Below, piece after piece: positions 24,280 to 33,959 of a stretch of DNA of 64,000 bases. This DNA comes from Saccharicrinis sp963665705 (lineage in GTDB: Bacteria > Bacteroidota > Bacteroidia > Bacteroidales > Marinilabiliaceae), in contig OY762448.1 in assembly GCA_963665705.1 (NCBI GenBank), positions 1,550,001-1,614,000 of the forward strand. Reading direction: 5' to 3'. The stretch's first letter is position 1, and every line of letters starts with the position of its first letter. A program made the translations under genes and the position numbers. The notes under the pieces are model-generated. The model was not told where the DNA came from. It worked only from the letters and a program-made list of their open reading frames with translations, and searched no databases.

Positions 24280-24358
24280 GTAAGGGATATTAATATAGAA
24301 AATCAGGTAATTAGAATAATTATCATTTAGGAAAGATTGGGTTTCCTATTATTTTAGG

Positions 24359-24420
24359 TTGCAGTATTATGATAGCTTTTAAGTTTTGTTTGTGCTATCT
24401 AATACTGCAATGTTTTTTTT
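24359..24420. terminator. Strong hairpin between convergent units
   Basis: A long stem (TTGCAGTATTA with ATAGC, facing GCTAT with TAATACTGCAA) is followed by eight T residues. It ends the ATPase/thioesterase transcript just before the 3' end of murB. Confidence 0.85.
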
Positions 24421-24421
24421 G

Positions 24422-25435
24422 CTAAATTACATTGACTTCTTTTTCTATAGTAATCCCAAATTTTTGGTAAACGGATTTTTCTATTTCATCTGCTAATTTT
24501 AAAATATCCTCACCTTTGGCATTTCCTGTTTTATTTATTAAAACCAAAGCCTGGTTTTCATGTACAGCAGCATCTCCTAATGATTTTCCTTTCCAATTAC
24601 ACTGATCAATCATCCAGCCAGCCGCAATTTTCGAGTGTGATTCAGAAACGGGATATACAGGAGCTTCAGGGAATTTCTTTTGTATAGAATCACTAAGAGA
24701 TTTTTCAACTATTGGATTTTTAAAAAAACTACCGACATTTCCATATAAGGTGTGATCAGGTAATTTTGATTCTCTGATTTCAATAATTGCATTTCTTATA
24801 TTGATCAAACTTATTCCACCAAGTTCCTCAACTTTAGCTTTTACATCACCATAATTAATTTGGTAGTTTTCATCTTTATTCAATTCAAAACAGACTGAAG
24901 TAATAATAATATTCCCTTTATGTTCGTGTTTAAAAATACTGTTTCGATAAGCAAACTTGCAATTTTTATTTTTGAGGCTGAATGGATTTCCACTATCTAT
25001 AAATATTCCATTAACATGAGTGATAACGTCTTTTACTTCAACGCCATATGCACCAATGTTTTGAACAGGAGAAGCGCCTACCGTACCCGGAATAAGGGAT
25101 AGATTTTCTATGCCATAATAATTGTTCATCACAGCCCAATTAACAAAAGCATCCCATTCCACTCCGGCTCCAACTTCTATCCATACTTTATGTTCCGTTG
25201 AATCAATAATTTTAATAAAATCAATGGCGGGCTTGATAATTAAGCCTGGATAATCTTTTGAAAAAAGTATATTACTTCCTCCGCCAAGAATTAAAATATT
25301 ATCCTTATCAACAATGTTATCATTTAGTAAATCAGATAATTGTTTTATGTTTTGTGGAGCTGAAAAGTATTTTGTTTTAACGTCAAAATGAAAAGTATTT
25401 TGATGTTTAATTGAAAAATTTTCTTGAATAATCAT
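24422..25435 (-). CDS. murB: UDP-N-acetylmuramate dehydrogenase
   Basis: The 337-residue protein has the FAD-binding ILGGGSNILFSKDYPGL, then LSLIPGTVGASPVQNIGAYG, the catalytic serine region YGNVGSFFKNP, and AAGWMIDQCNWKGKSLGDA with HENQALVLIN near the C-terminus. The length and motifs are those of type I (E. coli-like) MurB. It reduces UDP-GlcNAc-enolpyruvate to UDP-MurNAc in peptidoglycan synthesis. It starts 13 bp after the tyrosine-kinase gene and is probably co-transcribed with it. Confidence 0.95.
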   Translation of the reverse strand: MIIQENFSIKHQNTFHFDVKTKYFSAPQNIKQLSDLLNDNIVDKDNILILGGGSNILFSKDYPGLIIKPAIDFIKIIDSTEHKVWIEVGAGVEWDAFVNWAVMNNYYGIENLSLIPGTVGASPVQNIGAYGVEVKDVITHVNGIFIDSGNPFSLKNKNCKFAYRNSIFKHEHKGNIIITSVCFELNKDENYQINYGDVKAKVEELGGISLINIRNAIIEIRESKLPDHTLYGNVGSFFKNPIVEKSLSDSIQKKFPEAPVYPVSESHSKIAAGWMIDQCNWKGKSLGDAAVHENQALVLINKTGNAKGEDILKLADEIEKSVYQKFGITIEKEVNVI

Positions 25436-25448
25436 GTGCTAAGAATTG

Positions 25449-27830
25449 CTATTTTTTGTTTTCCATATAATACCTTTCGGTATAATAATTATAACCACCA
25501 ACGTTGTTTGTTATATCGTTTAGTATAAATCCTATACTTTCAATTCCTTCAGATACTAAATTTTGTATGGTATGTTTAAAATGTTCTTTATTAGTTTTAG
25601 TTGATCTTACAACAAATAGATGACAATTACCATACTCCATTAGTACTCTTGAATCAGCAACAACGCCAATAGGAGGTGAATCTACAATAACAACATCGAA
25701 TTTTTCTTTTAGCTGTTTAAATAATTCTGAAGCAAAAGGATTCGCTATTAATTCAGAAGGATTAGGAGGGATAGCTCCAGAAGGAATAATACTTAGATTT
25801 TCAACTTCTCCGGAATATATGATTTCATCAACGCTTGATTGACCAATTAAATAGTTCGATAAGCCGTTGTGATTATGGTGGCTAAATATCTCTGTTAATC
25901 GTGGTTTTCTTAAGTCAAATCCTACCAAAACTGTTTTTTTACCGGATATGGCAAATGCAGATGCCAGATTAAGTGCACAAAAGGTTTTACCTTCTCCGGT
26001 ATTAGTTGAAGTGATTGTTATAACTTGGGATTCTTTAGAGGGACACATGAATTTTAATTTTGTTCTTAATGCCCTAAAGGATTCTGATATATTGGATAAA
26101 GGTTCTTCATGAATAACATTGTTATGAGCTCCTTTATATTGAGGAATATATCCAATAATAGGAATCGAAGAACAGATTGATGAAATGTCCTGTTTATCCC
26201 TGATCTTATTATTTAAATATTCTTTTAAAACAATGATAGCAATAGGTAATGCAAATGCTAACATTAATGCCTGTTGTGTATTCTTTTTTCGATTAGGAGA
26301 CACGAGTCCGGTTATGGCAGCTTCATCAATAATTTCGTTATCGGGAGCGTTTGATGCTTTTGTAATTTGAGTTTCACTCTGTTTTTGTAATAAGAATGTA
26401 TAGATGGCATCATTTAATTTGTATCCACGCTCTACATCAAGATATTTTCTTTCTAAATCGGGAAGCTGGTTCATTTTTAAAGCCAACTTATGCATTTGAT
26501 GCTTTATTTTGTCTTTTTCAATCTCAATATTTTCAAGTAACTTATCAAGTGAGGTTAATAAGTTTTGTTTGCTTACTTGAATTTTTCTTTCCAATTCATC
26601 AAGGTAGGGGTTTATTTCAGCACCTTGTGATTTTATCAATTTTTGCTCGTTTATTAATCCTAATAATTCCAATACTAAATTAGAAATTAGACTGTTAGCA
26701 TCTTCGGAAAATGCCGGTAGAAGATAATCCTCTCCCAGTGGATTATTTTCCAGCTGTGTACTTAAGTTTTTATAATATTCTTCTCTTAATGAGATTAGAT
26801 TCAGATTTTTTTCAAATTCAAAGTACTGATCTGCTAGTCTGGCAGTCATTTCAGTGGGAGCGCTAAAAATATTTGATCGTCTGAAATTCATTAATTTTTC
26901 CTGTGCGCATTTTAAGCTGTCAGCTACATTAATAAGTTGATTGCCTATGAAATGAATAGTACGCGATGCGATATCATTTTTCCTTTCCAGACTTTGTTCA
27001 AGATATATTTTAGACAAGGCATTTAAAAAATTAATTATTTTAAATGTGTTGGTACCTGTAGTTGAAATGTATATAATTGAACTACCTTCTTTGTATGGCG
27101 AAACTGAAATTTTCCCTCGGTATAAGTTTGTTAACCAATCATGAGAGCGGAAATAAAAATAATATTCAACCTCAGGTTTTAATTCCGTTTGGTTATTTAT
27201 CAATTTAAATTTGCCAAAAGGAGTATTAACTTCATCTCCCCAGTTCATTGTTTTTTTAAAAGAAATAGAACCGCTTCCTCCGTGATTCTTTTCATCGCTA
27301 AAAGAATGTAGTAATGCGTTTTCTGTATCAATGGTAATGGTGACTTTATTATTGGCTTCCGGCTTAATATTTATTGGTGTATTTAAAATTTGAACGTGTG
27401 AAGAATCCATTATAACAGAAAAAGGACTTCTGTTATACATGTCATAATCCATTAAAAACCCGTTGCTATAAATATCAATTGCAAAGTCAAGTTGATCAAT
27501 GGCTCTTTTTACAACTTTTTTCGATCGTAATATGATTGTTTGGTTTTCCAGGCTTTTTATTTCAGGCGATAGACCAAACCCTTCAATTAATTCAGCTCTT
27601 GAAATACTTTTAGGTTCGTCGCTTTTTAACATTACAGTAACAGTGCCCTTATATATGTTTTGGGTATAGCGATTGTGTAAAAATAAAATAGTTAAACAAA
27701 TAGGAATCGATATTACAAATAAATACCAGTTTGATAAGGCTAAACGAAATAACTTTCTAATATCAGGTAAACCATCACCTTTTAATTGATTTTGATTTGA
27801 ATATTTATGAGGATTTGTATTGTTTTCCAC
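25449..27830 (-). CDS. Wzc-type polysaccharide co-polymerase/tyrosine autokinase
   Basis: The 793-residue protein has an N-terminal membrane segment (WYLFVISIPICLTILFL), a Wzz-like periplasmic domain with coiled-coil stretches (~290-480), and a second membrane segment (ALMLAFALPIAIIVL). The cytoplasmic BY-kinase domain carries Walker A STNTGEGKT (~608-616), Walker A' VLVGFDLRKPR, Walker B VVIVDSPP, and a C-terminal tyrosine cluster (YNYYTERYY). It controls chain length and export of capsule or exopolysaccharide. It lies 18 kb from the UpxY region and has no polysaccharide neighbours. Confidence 0.93.
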   Translation of the reverse strand: MENNTNPHKYSNQNQLKGDGLPDIRKLFRLALSNWYLFVISIPICLTILFLHNRYTQNIYKGTVTVMLKSDEPKSISRAELIEGFGLSPEIKSLENQTIILRSKKVVKRAIDQLDFAIDIYSNGFLMDYDMYNRSPFSVIMDSSHVQILNTPINIKPEANNKVTITIDTENALLHSFSDEKNHGGSGSISFKKTMNWGDEVNTPFGKFKLINNQTELKPEVEYYFYFRSHDWLTNLYRGKISVSPYKEGSSIIYISTTGTNTFKIINFLNALSKIYLEQSLERKNDIASRTIHFIGNQLINVADSLKCAQEKLMNFRRSNIFSAPTEMTARLADQYFEFEKNLNLISLREEYYKNLSTQLENNPLGEDYLLPAFSEDANSLISNLVLELLGLINEQKLIKSQGAEINPYLDELERKIQVSKQNLLTSLDKLLENIEIEKDKIKHQMHKLALKMNQLPDLERKYLDVERGYKLNDAIYTFLLQKQSETQITKASNAPDNEIIDEAAITGLVSPNRKKNTQQALMLAFALPIAIIVLKEYLNNKIRDKQDISSICSSIPIIGYIPQYKGAHNNVIHEEPLSNISESFRALRTKLKFMCPSKESQVITITSTNTGEGKTFCALNLASAFAISGKKTVLVGFDLRKPRLTEIFSHHNHNGLSNYLIGQSSVDEIIYSGEVENLSIIPSGAIPPNPSELIANPFASELFKQLKEKFDVVIVDSPPIGVVADSRVLMEYGNCHLFVVRSTKTNKEHFKHTIQNLVSEGIESIGFILNDITNNVGGYNYYTERYYMENKK

Positions 27831-27872
27831 AATGAGTGTATTTATAAAAAAAGTGCCGGGAGCTTTTATGAA

Positions 27873-28397
27873 TTAAATATAAAGTGTTTGAACATCATTT
27901 TTTAAGGCTTCTAAAGCTTTCTTAAAGTGATAAGCCGTTTCATTTTGATATTGCTCTAATAATGTTTTTCCCAAAGCAATGGCAGGATCTTCAGGTTTAA
28001 CATATCCGGCTGATATATTTACTAGTCGAACCATTTCTTCCTTGGCCTTTTTAACCAAGTCCCATGTAGCAGCAGGTAAATAGACTTGCATGGCTATATT
28101 GTGCTCAAATTCAGTGCGTATCGATGAAAGTAAATTAGCTTGAAATTGTTTGGTTGTCAATGTAGGTGATTGTTCTCTGATAACAATTGATTCAGCATTT
28201 ATCCGTTCTAAAAATAGTGTAAGTCTTTCATATGCAGCTAATCTTGTTGGTAAGGATTCTTTGAATTTGCCCAATAAAAATTCCTGACGCTTACGTTCTA
28301 AATCACTTTTTAAAAACCATCTTACTAAAAATATCGATGTAAAAAATACAATAAGAGAAGGTAAAGTGTATTTTATTATTTCAAGAAAAACATCCAT
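27873..28397 (-). CDS. Hypothetical membrane-anchored protein (DUF7935-like)
   Basis: The 174-residue protein has one N-terminal transmembrane helix (LPSLIVFFTSIFLVRWFL) and a helical cytoplasmic part with TRLAAYERLTLFLERI and FEHNIAMQVYLPAATWDLVKKAKEE. I recall this as a conserved Bacteroidota family (DUF7935), but that name is from memory and unverified. It precedes the tyrosine-kinase gene by 42 bp and is probably the first gene of the unit with it and murB. It is divergent from aspC. Confidence 0.75.
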   Translation of the reverse strand: MDVFLEIIKYTLPSLIVFFTSIFLVRWFLKSDLERKRQEFLLGKFKESLPTRLAAYERLTLFLERINAESIVIREQSPTLTTKQFQANLLSSIRTEFEHNIAMQVYLPAATWDLVKKAKEEMVRLVNISAGYVKPEDPAIALGKTLLEQYQNETAYHFKKALEALKNDVQTLYI

Positions 28398-28412
28398 AAT
28401 CTTTAAAATTGT

Positions 28413-28420
28413 TACTTTTG
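28413..28420 (+). promoter_or_regulatory. Candidate -7 box for aspC
   Basis: TACTTTTG matches the TAnnTTTG consensus. It lies 136 bp before the aspC start and 15 bp before the small upstream ORF. The -33 element is not clear. Confidence 0.55.
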
Positions 28421-28434
28421 CACTCGTTTATGGA

Positions 28435-28554
28435 ATGAAAATATTTCAAACCAAAATAATGGGTGAAAATAGCAGTATTTGTTATGAATTGCAACATGCT
28501 ATAAGTTATTATTACAAGAGAACTGCTGTAACAATAAAATTAGATAAAAAATAA
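28435..28554 (+). CDS. Small upstream ORF before aspC (39 aa)
   Basis: ATG at 28435 gives a 39-residue peptide beginning MKIFQTKIMGENSSICYE and ending TIKLDKK. It lies wholly between the aspC -7 box and aspC, and its stop codon ends one base before the aspC ATG. Position and spacing suggest translational coupling or a leader peptide. It has no attenuator-like codon run and I do not recognise a family, so it could be a chance frame. Confidence 0.4.
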   Translation: MKIFQTKIMGENSSICYELQHAISYYYKRTAVTIKLDKK

Positions 28555-28555
28555 C

Positions 28556-29746
28556 ATGAATATTTCTGAAAGATTAGCTAATGTAAATGAGTCGGCAACT
28601 TTAGCCATGTCTCAAAAAAGTCGAGAGCTTCAAAGTTTAGGACATGATGTGATTAACCTGAGTATTGGTCAGCCAGACTTTAATACACCAAATCATATTA
28701 AAGAGGCGGCTAAAAAAGCTATTGATGATAATATTTCTAAGTATACTCCGGTAGCTGGTTTGCCAGTTTTAAAGGAGGCCATTTGTACAAAATTTAAACG
28801 AGATAATAATCTGATATTTAATCCATCTCAGATCGTTGTTTCTAATGGAGCAAAGCAATCCATTGCTAACGTTATACTTAGTTTAACCGGACCTGGTGAT
28901 GAGGTAATTATACCTGCTCCTTACTGGGTAAGTTATATTGAAATTGTAAATTTGGCTCAGGCACAGAGCGTTGTTGTTGAAGCAGGGATTGATCAGGATT
29001 TTAAAATTACTCCTGATCAATTGGAAAATGCCATCACTAATAAAACTAAAATTTTCTTATTTAGTTCTCCTTCAAATCCAACAGGAAGTTCCTATACTAA
29101 AGAAGAATTAAAGGCTTTAGCTCAAGTTTTTGATAAATATCCACATGTTATAATTGTATCTGACGAAATTTATGAACTTATCAATTTTGATGGTAAGCAT
29201 GAAAGTATAGCACAGTTTGATGAGTTAAAAGATCGTGTTGTGGTAGTTAATGGTGTTTCAAAAGGATATGCCATGACAGGGTGGAGGATAGGTTATTTGG
29301 CAGCTCCTCAGTGGATTGCAGATGCTTGTAATAAATTGCAAGGACAATATACTTCAGGAGCCTGTTCTATATCGCAAATGGCTTCAGCTGCTGCTTTAAA
29401 CGAAACTCAGGAACCTTCTGTTAAAATGAAAGAGGTGTTCAAGCGAAGACGGGATCTTGTGGTGAAATTAGCTAAACAAATTGAAGGGCTAAAAGTGAAC
29501 GTTCCCCAAGGTGCTTTTTATCTATTTCCTGAGGTGGATAGTTTCTTTGGAAAATCTTATGAGAATTATACCATAAACAATGCTTCTGATTTGGCACTGT
29601 ACTTACTGGAAACTGTTTATGTAGCAACTGTTACCGGTGAAGCTTTTGGAAGCCCTAAATGTTTGCGTTTTTCATATGCAAATTCGGATGAGCATTTGGT
29701 GGAAGCTTTAAAACGAATAAAAACTGCATTAGGAAAACTTAAATAA
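28556..29746 (+). CDS. aspC: Aspartate aminotransferase (class I, fold type I PLP enzyme)
   Basis: The 396-residue protein has SIGQPDFNTP near the start, the substrate/cofactor motifs GPGDEVIIPAPYWVSY and FSSPSNPTGSSYTKEE, and the PLP lysine in NGVSKGYAMTGWRIGYL. A late FSYANS segment provides the carboxylate-binding region expected for an aspartate/prephenate-type aminotransferase (subgroup Ib). It transfers the amino group between aspartate and 2-oxoglutarate. A divergent promoter region and a 39-codon ORF precede it. A repeat patch follows. Confidence 0.92.
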   Translation: MNISERLANVNESATLAMSQKSRELQSLGHDVINLSIGQPDFNTPNHIKEAAKKAIDDNISKYTPVAGLPVLKEAICTKFKRDNNLIFNPSQIVVSNGAKQSIANVILSLTGPGDEVIIPAPYWVSYIEIVNLAQAQSVVVEAGIDQDFKITPDQLENAITNKTKIFLFSSPSNPTGSSYTKEELKALAQVFDKYPHVIIVSDEIYELINFDGKHESIAQFDELKDRVVVVNGVSKGYAMTGWRIGYLAAPQWIADACNKLQGQYTSGACSISQMASAAALNETQEPSVKMKEVFKRRRDLVVKLAKQIEGLKVNVPQGAFYLFPEVDSFFGKSYENYTINNASDLALYLLETVYVATVTGEAFGSPKCLRFSYANSDEHLVEALKRIKTALGKLK

Positions 29747-29757
29747 GAACAAAAGTT

Positions 29758-29874
29758 TAGTTCTCAGTAGATAGCTTCAGTCTATAATGATGGCTGCCTA
29801 CTGTGGACTTATATTTCTTTACGATCAACGGCCTACTGCAGACTGTCTGAATTGGACTGCTTACTATTTACTTT
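29758..29874. repeat. Period-7 CAGT/ACTG repeat patch
   Basis: CAGT units (TTCTCAGTAGATAGCTTCAGT) on the left and ACTG units (CCTACTGTGGACT, CCTACTGCAGACTGTCTG) on the right fill the gap between the convergent aspC and ftsE-like genes. This is the only member of the family seen beyond 11 kb. Confidence 0.7.
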
Positions 29875-30582
29875 CTACCATTCATCTTCTTTCAATCGTG
29901 CGTCTTCGCATCTTAAAATACGGCCTTTGTATTTATCTATCATACCATAATTATGTGTAGCCATAATTACTGTTTTTCCCATTTCAGAAATCTTCTGTAA
30001 TAATATCATTAATTCATTGGTTGTATCAGGGTCGAGGTTACCGGTTGGTTCATCAGCTAAAATAAGATCTGGCTCGTTAAGTAAAGCTCTGGCAATACCA
30101 ATACGTTGTTGTTCTCCACCTGATAGTTGGTGGGGCATTTTATATCCCTTGTGTAACATATCTACCTGAGTTAATACATCACGAATGCGGGTGTCCATTT
30201 CTTTTTTATTCTTCCAGCCTGTAGCTTTTAAAACAAAACTCAAGTTATCATAAACAGAACGATCACTTAATAATTGGAAATCCTGAAATATGATACCCAT
30301 TTTTCTTCTTAAAAAAGGTATATGTTTTGATTTTATCTTTTTTAAATCATAACCAACAGCAAAGGCATATCCTTCAGATATAGCAATCTCAGCATAAAGC
30401 GTTTTTAGTAAGCTGGATTTTCCACTACCAACTTTACCAATTAAATAGATGAATTCACCTTTCTTAACCTCAAGATTAACATCCTTAAGAATAATGTTTT
30501 CCCTGTGTCTGATTACAGTGTTTTTTAATTCAACTATATTGCTATTTTTATTTTCTATTGGTACAATTTTCTTTAAACTCAT
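29875..30582 (-). CDS. ftsE: FtsE-like ABC transporter ATP-binding protein
   Basis: The 235-residue ATPase has Walker A GKVGSGKSS, a Q-loop IIFQDFQLL, signature LSGGEQQRIGIARALL, Walker B LILADEPTGNLD, and the switch histidine in MATHNY. Sequence around VYDNLSFVLKATGW and the short length fit FtsE, which with FtsX links division-site peptidoglycan hydrolysis to the septum. FtsX is not adjacent. An ATG 10 codons upstream (30612) gives a hydrophobic lead of little sense, so I prefer 30582. Confidence 0.85.
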   Translation of the reverse strand: MSLKKIVPIENKNSNIVELKNTVIRHRENIILKDVNLEVKKGEFIYLIGKVGSGKSSLLKTLYAEIAISEGYAFAVGYDLKKIKSKHIPFLRRKMGIIFQDFQLLSDRSVYDNLSFVLKATGWKNKKEMDTRIRDVLTQVDMLHKGYKMPHQLSGGEQQRIGIARALLNEPDLILADEPTGNLDPDTTNELMILLQKISEMGKTVIMATHNYGMIDKYKGRILRCEDARLKEDEW

Positions 30583-30866
30583 TTTTAAGATAAATCTGAA
30601 TGAAAACAACAATTACAGAAAAGTTTTGTCTTTACATGAAATCCATTTAAACTATTCTGAATGAAATTATAAAAAAATCCTGAATGAAATATTTTGTGAA
30701 AATAGAAAAATAAATTGTGAAATAATTGCGTTTCATTATAAACTCGTAATCTATATAAGGCCAATGTCTAATTTTTATATCTTTAAGGCCGGAAAATATG
30801 AGGGCTTATAAGTTGGTATAATACTTGCTAGCCTAATTTATATAATTTGAAGAAAAGATTTTATTA

Positions 30867-33800
30867 ATGATAAATACTAAATTTCTATCTGCAACCATTC
30901 TGGCTTTATTCATAAGCTTATCTTTATTCTCACAGCAATCATTAGGATTAAAGCAACCAGAAAGAGCCTTTGAAAAGGCAATGGAATTATATCGTTTAAA
31001 TAAATTTGGTTCTGCCAGAGATCAATTTGAAAAAATTATCCGACTATCAGTTCCCGGGGAATCTAATCAATATGCGATGGCATGTTACTATCAGGCTGTT
31101 TGTGCCAAAAACCTTGAGAACGGAGATGCAGAATACCTTTTTGAGAAGTTCATTGTTGATTTTCCAGAAAATAATAAACGCTCTTTTGCCTATTTTCATC
31201 TAGGAGATATGAAAATTAGTGATCGAAGGTATAAGCAAGCTATACGAAAGTTTGAAGAAGTTGATGAAGCAAAGCTGGATGAAGAAACCAGATATGCTTA
31301 CATGTTTAAAAAGGGGTATGCCCATTTTATGGAAGAAGAGTATGATATTGCCAGCAGATACTTTTACGACTTAAAAGATGTAGACAATAAATACTACGAT
31401 GCTTCTAATTATTATTATGCTCATATTCAATATCAAAAAGGTAATTACGAAACAGCATTAGATGGTTTTGAAAGACTAAAAGATGTACCCGCATTTAAAA
31501 AGCTGGTTCCGTTTTATATTGCCCAAATACATTATTTAAAAGGTGATTATGATGAGGCGATAAATTATGCATTGCCTTTAATGGATGAAGGTACAAAAGA
31601 GCGTAAAGCTGATATGGCTCGTATTGTTGGAGAATCTTATTTTGCTAAAAAGAACTATGCACAATCTACAGAGTACTTTGAAACTACCATAAAATTATCA
31701 TCAAAAGCCCGACGTGAAGATTATTATCATTTGGGATTTGCGTACTATTATCAAAAAAATTATGAGAAGGCAGCTGAATATTTAAGTATGGTTACTTCAT
31801 TAAATGATGATATGGCCCAAAATGCTTACTATCATTTAGCAGATTGTCATTTAAGGTTAAACGATAAAAAAAGAGCAAGAGTAGCTTTTGAGGCTGCGTC
31901 GAAGTTAGATTTTGATAAGGATATTCAGGAAGATGCGTTGTTTAATACCATTAAATTAAATTATGAGTTGAACTATTCTCCATTTAATGAAATTATCAAT
32001 TCATTTTTAAGTTTTATAGAAAAATTTCCGGAGAGTGATAAAATTGATTTGGCTTATGATTATTTAGGTAAGGTTTTTTTAACAACAAAAAATTACCAGC
32101 AAGCGCTTGATGCCTTAGAAAATATTAAAATAAAAAATGCTAGAGTTTACCAGGCATTACAAAAAGTAGCTTATTACAGAGCTATTGATTTATTTACCAA
32201 TTTAAGTTTTAGCGAAGCGATTAAGTATTTTGATTATAGTTTAAAGTATGGTCAATATAATAAGGATTTAAAAGTAAAATCATATTACTGGAGAGGAGAA
32301 GCCAAATATCGATTGGGACAATATGTAAATGCCGTTGAAGATTACAATACGTTTATACTTACATCGGGTAGTTTTGGTACAGATTATTTTGCTTTGGCAC
32401 ATTACAATATTGCTTATGCTGAGTTTAAAGAGAAAAATTATGAATCAGCAAAAAGTTGGTGGCGTAAGTATATAAATATTGAAAAAAATAAATCTTCATC
32501 AACAGTTGGAGATGCTTATAATAGGATCGGAGATTGCTACTTTGTACAACGAGATTTTCAGCAAGCAATCAATTATTATGAAAAAGGAAGTATGATTATT
32601 GGTGCTACTCCTGATTATTCGATATATCAAAAAGCGATTTCTTTAGGTATACAAAAAAATCATCAAAGTAAGATTACAGAGTTAAATGGGTTAATCAGTA
32701 AATATCCAAATTCAAATTATGTGGATGATGCTTTATATGAAATGGGTAAATCCTACGTTTCTATAGGTGATTTAAACAATGCCATAAGAAAATATAAACT
32801 CATAAAAGAAAAATATCCAACAAGCAGTTATTCTAAAAAAGCCATGCTTCAATTAGGTTTGGTTTATTATAATTCCAACGATTATAATAATTCATTGGCT
32901 TTTTATAAAAGAGTAGTAAATGAATTTCCGGGAACACAGGAGTCTATAGAATCTTTGCAAGGTATACGTAATATTTATATGGATAGAAATGATCTGGACG
33001 GATATGTCGCTTACACAAAAACATTAGGGAGTTTTGCGCAGGTTGATGTTCGTGAACAGGATTCATTGAGTTATGTTACTGCAGAGCGATATTATATGGA
33101 AGGCAAATGTGAGCCTGCTGTCAAAAGTTTCCAAAATTATCTGAATAGATACCCTCAAGGAATGTTTGTGCTAAATGCCAATTACTACATGGCAGATTGT
33201 TTGTATAAAAGTGGTGATAAATATGATGCACTAAGAGCGTATACAGTAGTTACTAATTCAGGAAAGAACTTATTTACAGAAGATGCTTTGATACGTTCTG
33301 GTGAGATTAATTATAGTATGGATAAATTTAGTGAGGCACTTGGTGCTTTTGAAGAGCTGGAGCAAGTTGCTGAAATTAAAGAAAATCGTATGGAAGCCAG
33401 AATTGGTGTAATGCGTTGTTGTTATAAATTAAACGATTTAGATAAAACAATTAGTGCTGCAAATGAGGTAATGAATGCACCGAAGGTAGCAGGTGAAATT
33501 GTTCGCGAAGCAAGGTATTATAAAGCAGGTGCTTTATTGGCAAAGGGAGAAAAGGAATTGGCTATAAAAGAATATGAAATATTAGCACAAAATCCACAAA
33601 GTGCTCAGGGGGCAGAAGCTAAATATATTATAGCTCAGCATTACTATGATTTAGGCGATAAGAGTAAGGCTGAGAATGAGGTGTTTGAATTGGCAAACAA
33701 AGGCACGTCTCATCAATATTGGTTAGCACGAAGTTTTATTTTATTATCAGATATCTATATTTCTAACAAAGAGTATTTTCAGGCTAAGCAATATCTACAA

Positions 33801-33929
33801 AGTATTGTAGAAAATTACAAAGGAGATGATGATATCAAAGATATGGTTCAAATTCGATTGAAAACAGTTGAAGAACAAATGGCTGTATCGTCAGCTAAAG
33901 AAACTGTTGACACTTTAAATATTCAATAA
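30867..33929 (+). CDS. Large TPR-repeat exported protein
   Basis: The 1020-residue protein has an N-terminal signal peptide (FLSATILALFISLSLFS) and then tetratricopeptide-type repeats over nearly all its length (for example NYEKAAEYLSMV, DYNNSLAFYKRVVNEFPG, EKELAIKEYEIL). It is likely periplasmic or an inner-face outer-membrane protein. The next gene, 30 bp downstream, encodes an outer-membrane barrel. Such TPR/barrel pairs are conserved in Bacteroidota. The function is not known to me. A role in envelope assembly is inference. Confidence 0.85.
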   Translation: MINTKFLSATILALFISLSLFSQQSLGLKQPERAFEKAMELYRLNKFGSARDQFEKIIRLSVPGESNQYAMACYYQAVCAKNLENGDAEYLFEKFIVDFPENNKRSFAYFHLGDMKISDRRYKQAIRKFEEVDEAKLDEETRYAYMFKKGYAHFMEEEYDIASRYFYDLKDVDNKYYDASNYYYAHIQYQKGNYETALDGFERLKDVPAFKKLVPFYIAQIHYLKGDYDEAINYALPLMDEGTKERKADMARIVGESYFAKKNYAQSTEYFETTIKLSSKARREDYYHLGFAYYYQKNYEKAAEYLSMVTSLNDDMAQNAYYHLADCHLRLNDKKRARVAFEAASKLDFDKDIQEDALFNTIKLNYELNYSPFNEIINSFLSFIEKFPESDKIDLAYDYLGKVFLTTKNYQQALDALENIKIKNARVYQALQKVAYYRAIDLFTNLSFSEAIKYFDYSLKYGQYNKDLKVKSYYWRGEAKYRLGQYVNAVEDYNTFILTSGSFGTDYFALAHYNIAYAEFKEKNYESAKSWWRKYINIEKNKSSSTVGDAYNRIGDCYFVQRDFQQAINYYEKGSMIIGATPDYSIYQKAISLGIQKNHQSKITELNGLISKYPNSNYVDDALYEMGKSYVSIGDLNNAIRKYKLIKEKYPTSSYSKKAMLQLGLVYYNSNDYNNSLAFYKRVVNEFPGTQESIESLQGIRNIYMDRNDLDGYVAYTKTLGSFAQVDVREQDSLSYVTAERYYMEGKCEPAVKSFQNYLNRYPQGMFVLNANYYMADCLYKSGDKYDALRAYTVVTNSGKNLFTEDALIRSGEINYSMDKFSEALGAFEELEQVAEIKENRMEARIGVMRCCYKLNDLDKTISAANEVMNAPKVAGEIVREARYYKAGALLAKGEKELAIKEYEILAQNPQSAQGAEAKYIIAQHYYDLGDKSKAENEVFELANKGTSHQYWLARSFILLSDIYISNKEYFQAKQYLQSIVENYKGDDDIKDMVQIRLKTVEEQMAVSSAKETVDTLNIQ

Positions 33930-33959
33930 TAAAATTCTTTAAAGAGAAATATACTTACG

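Noticed and set aside
25449..27830. Wzc-type kinase as part of a capsule locus at 24-28 kb
   Set aside because: Its neighbours are murB, a small membrane protein and aspC. No glycosyltransferase or export gene is adjacent.
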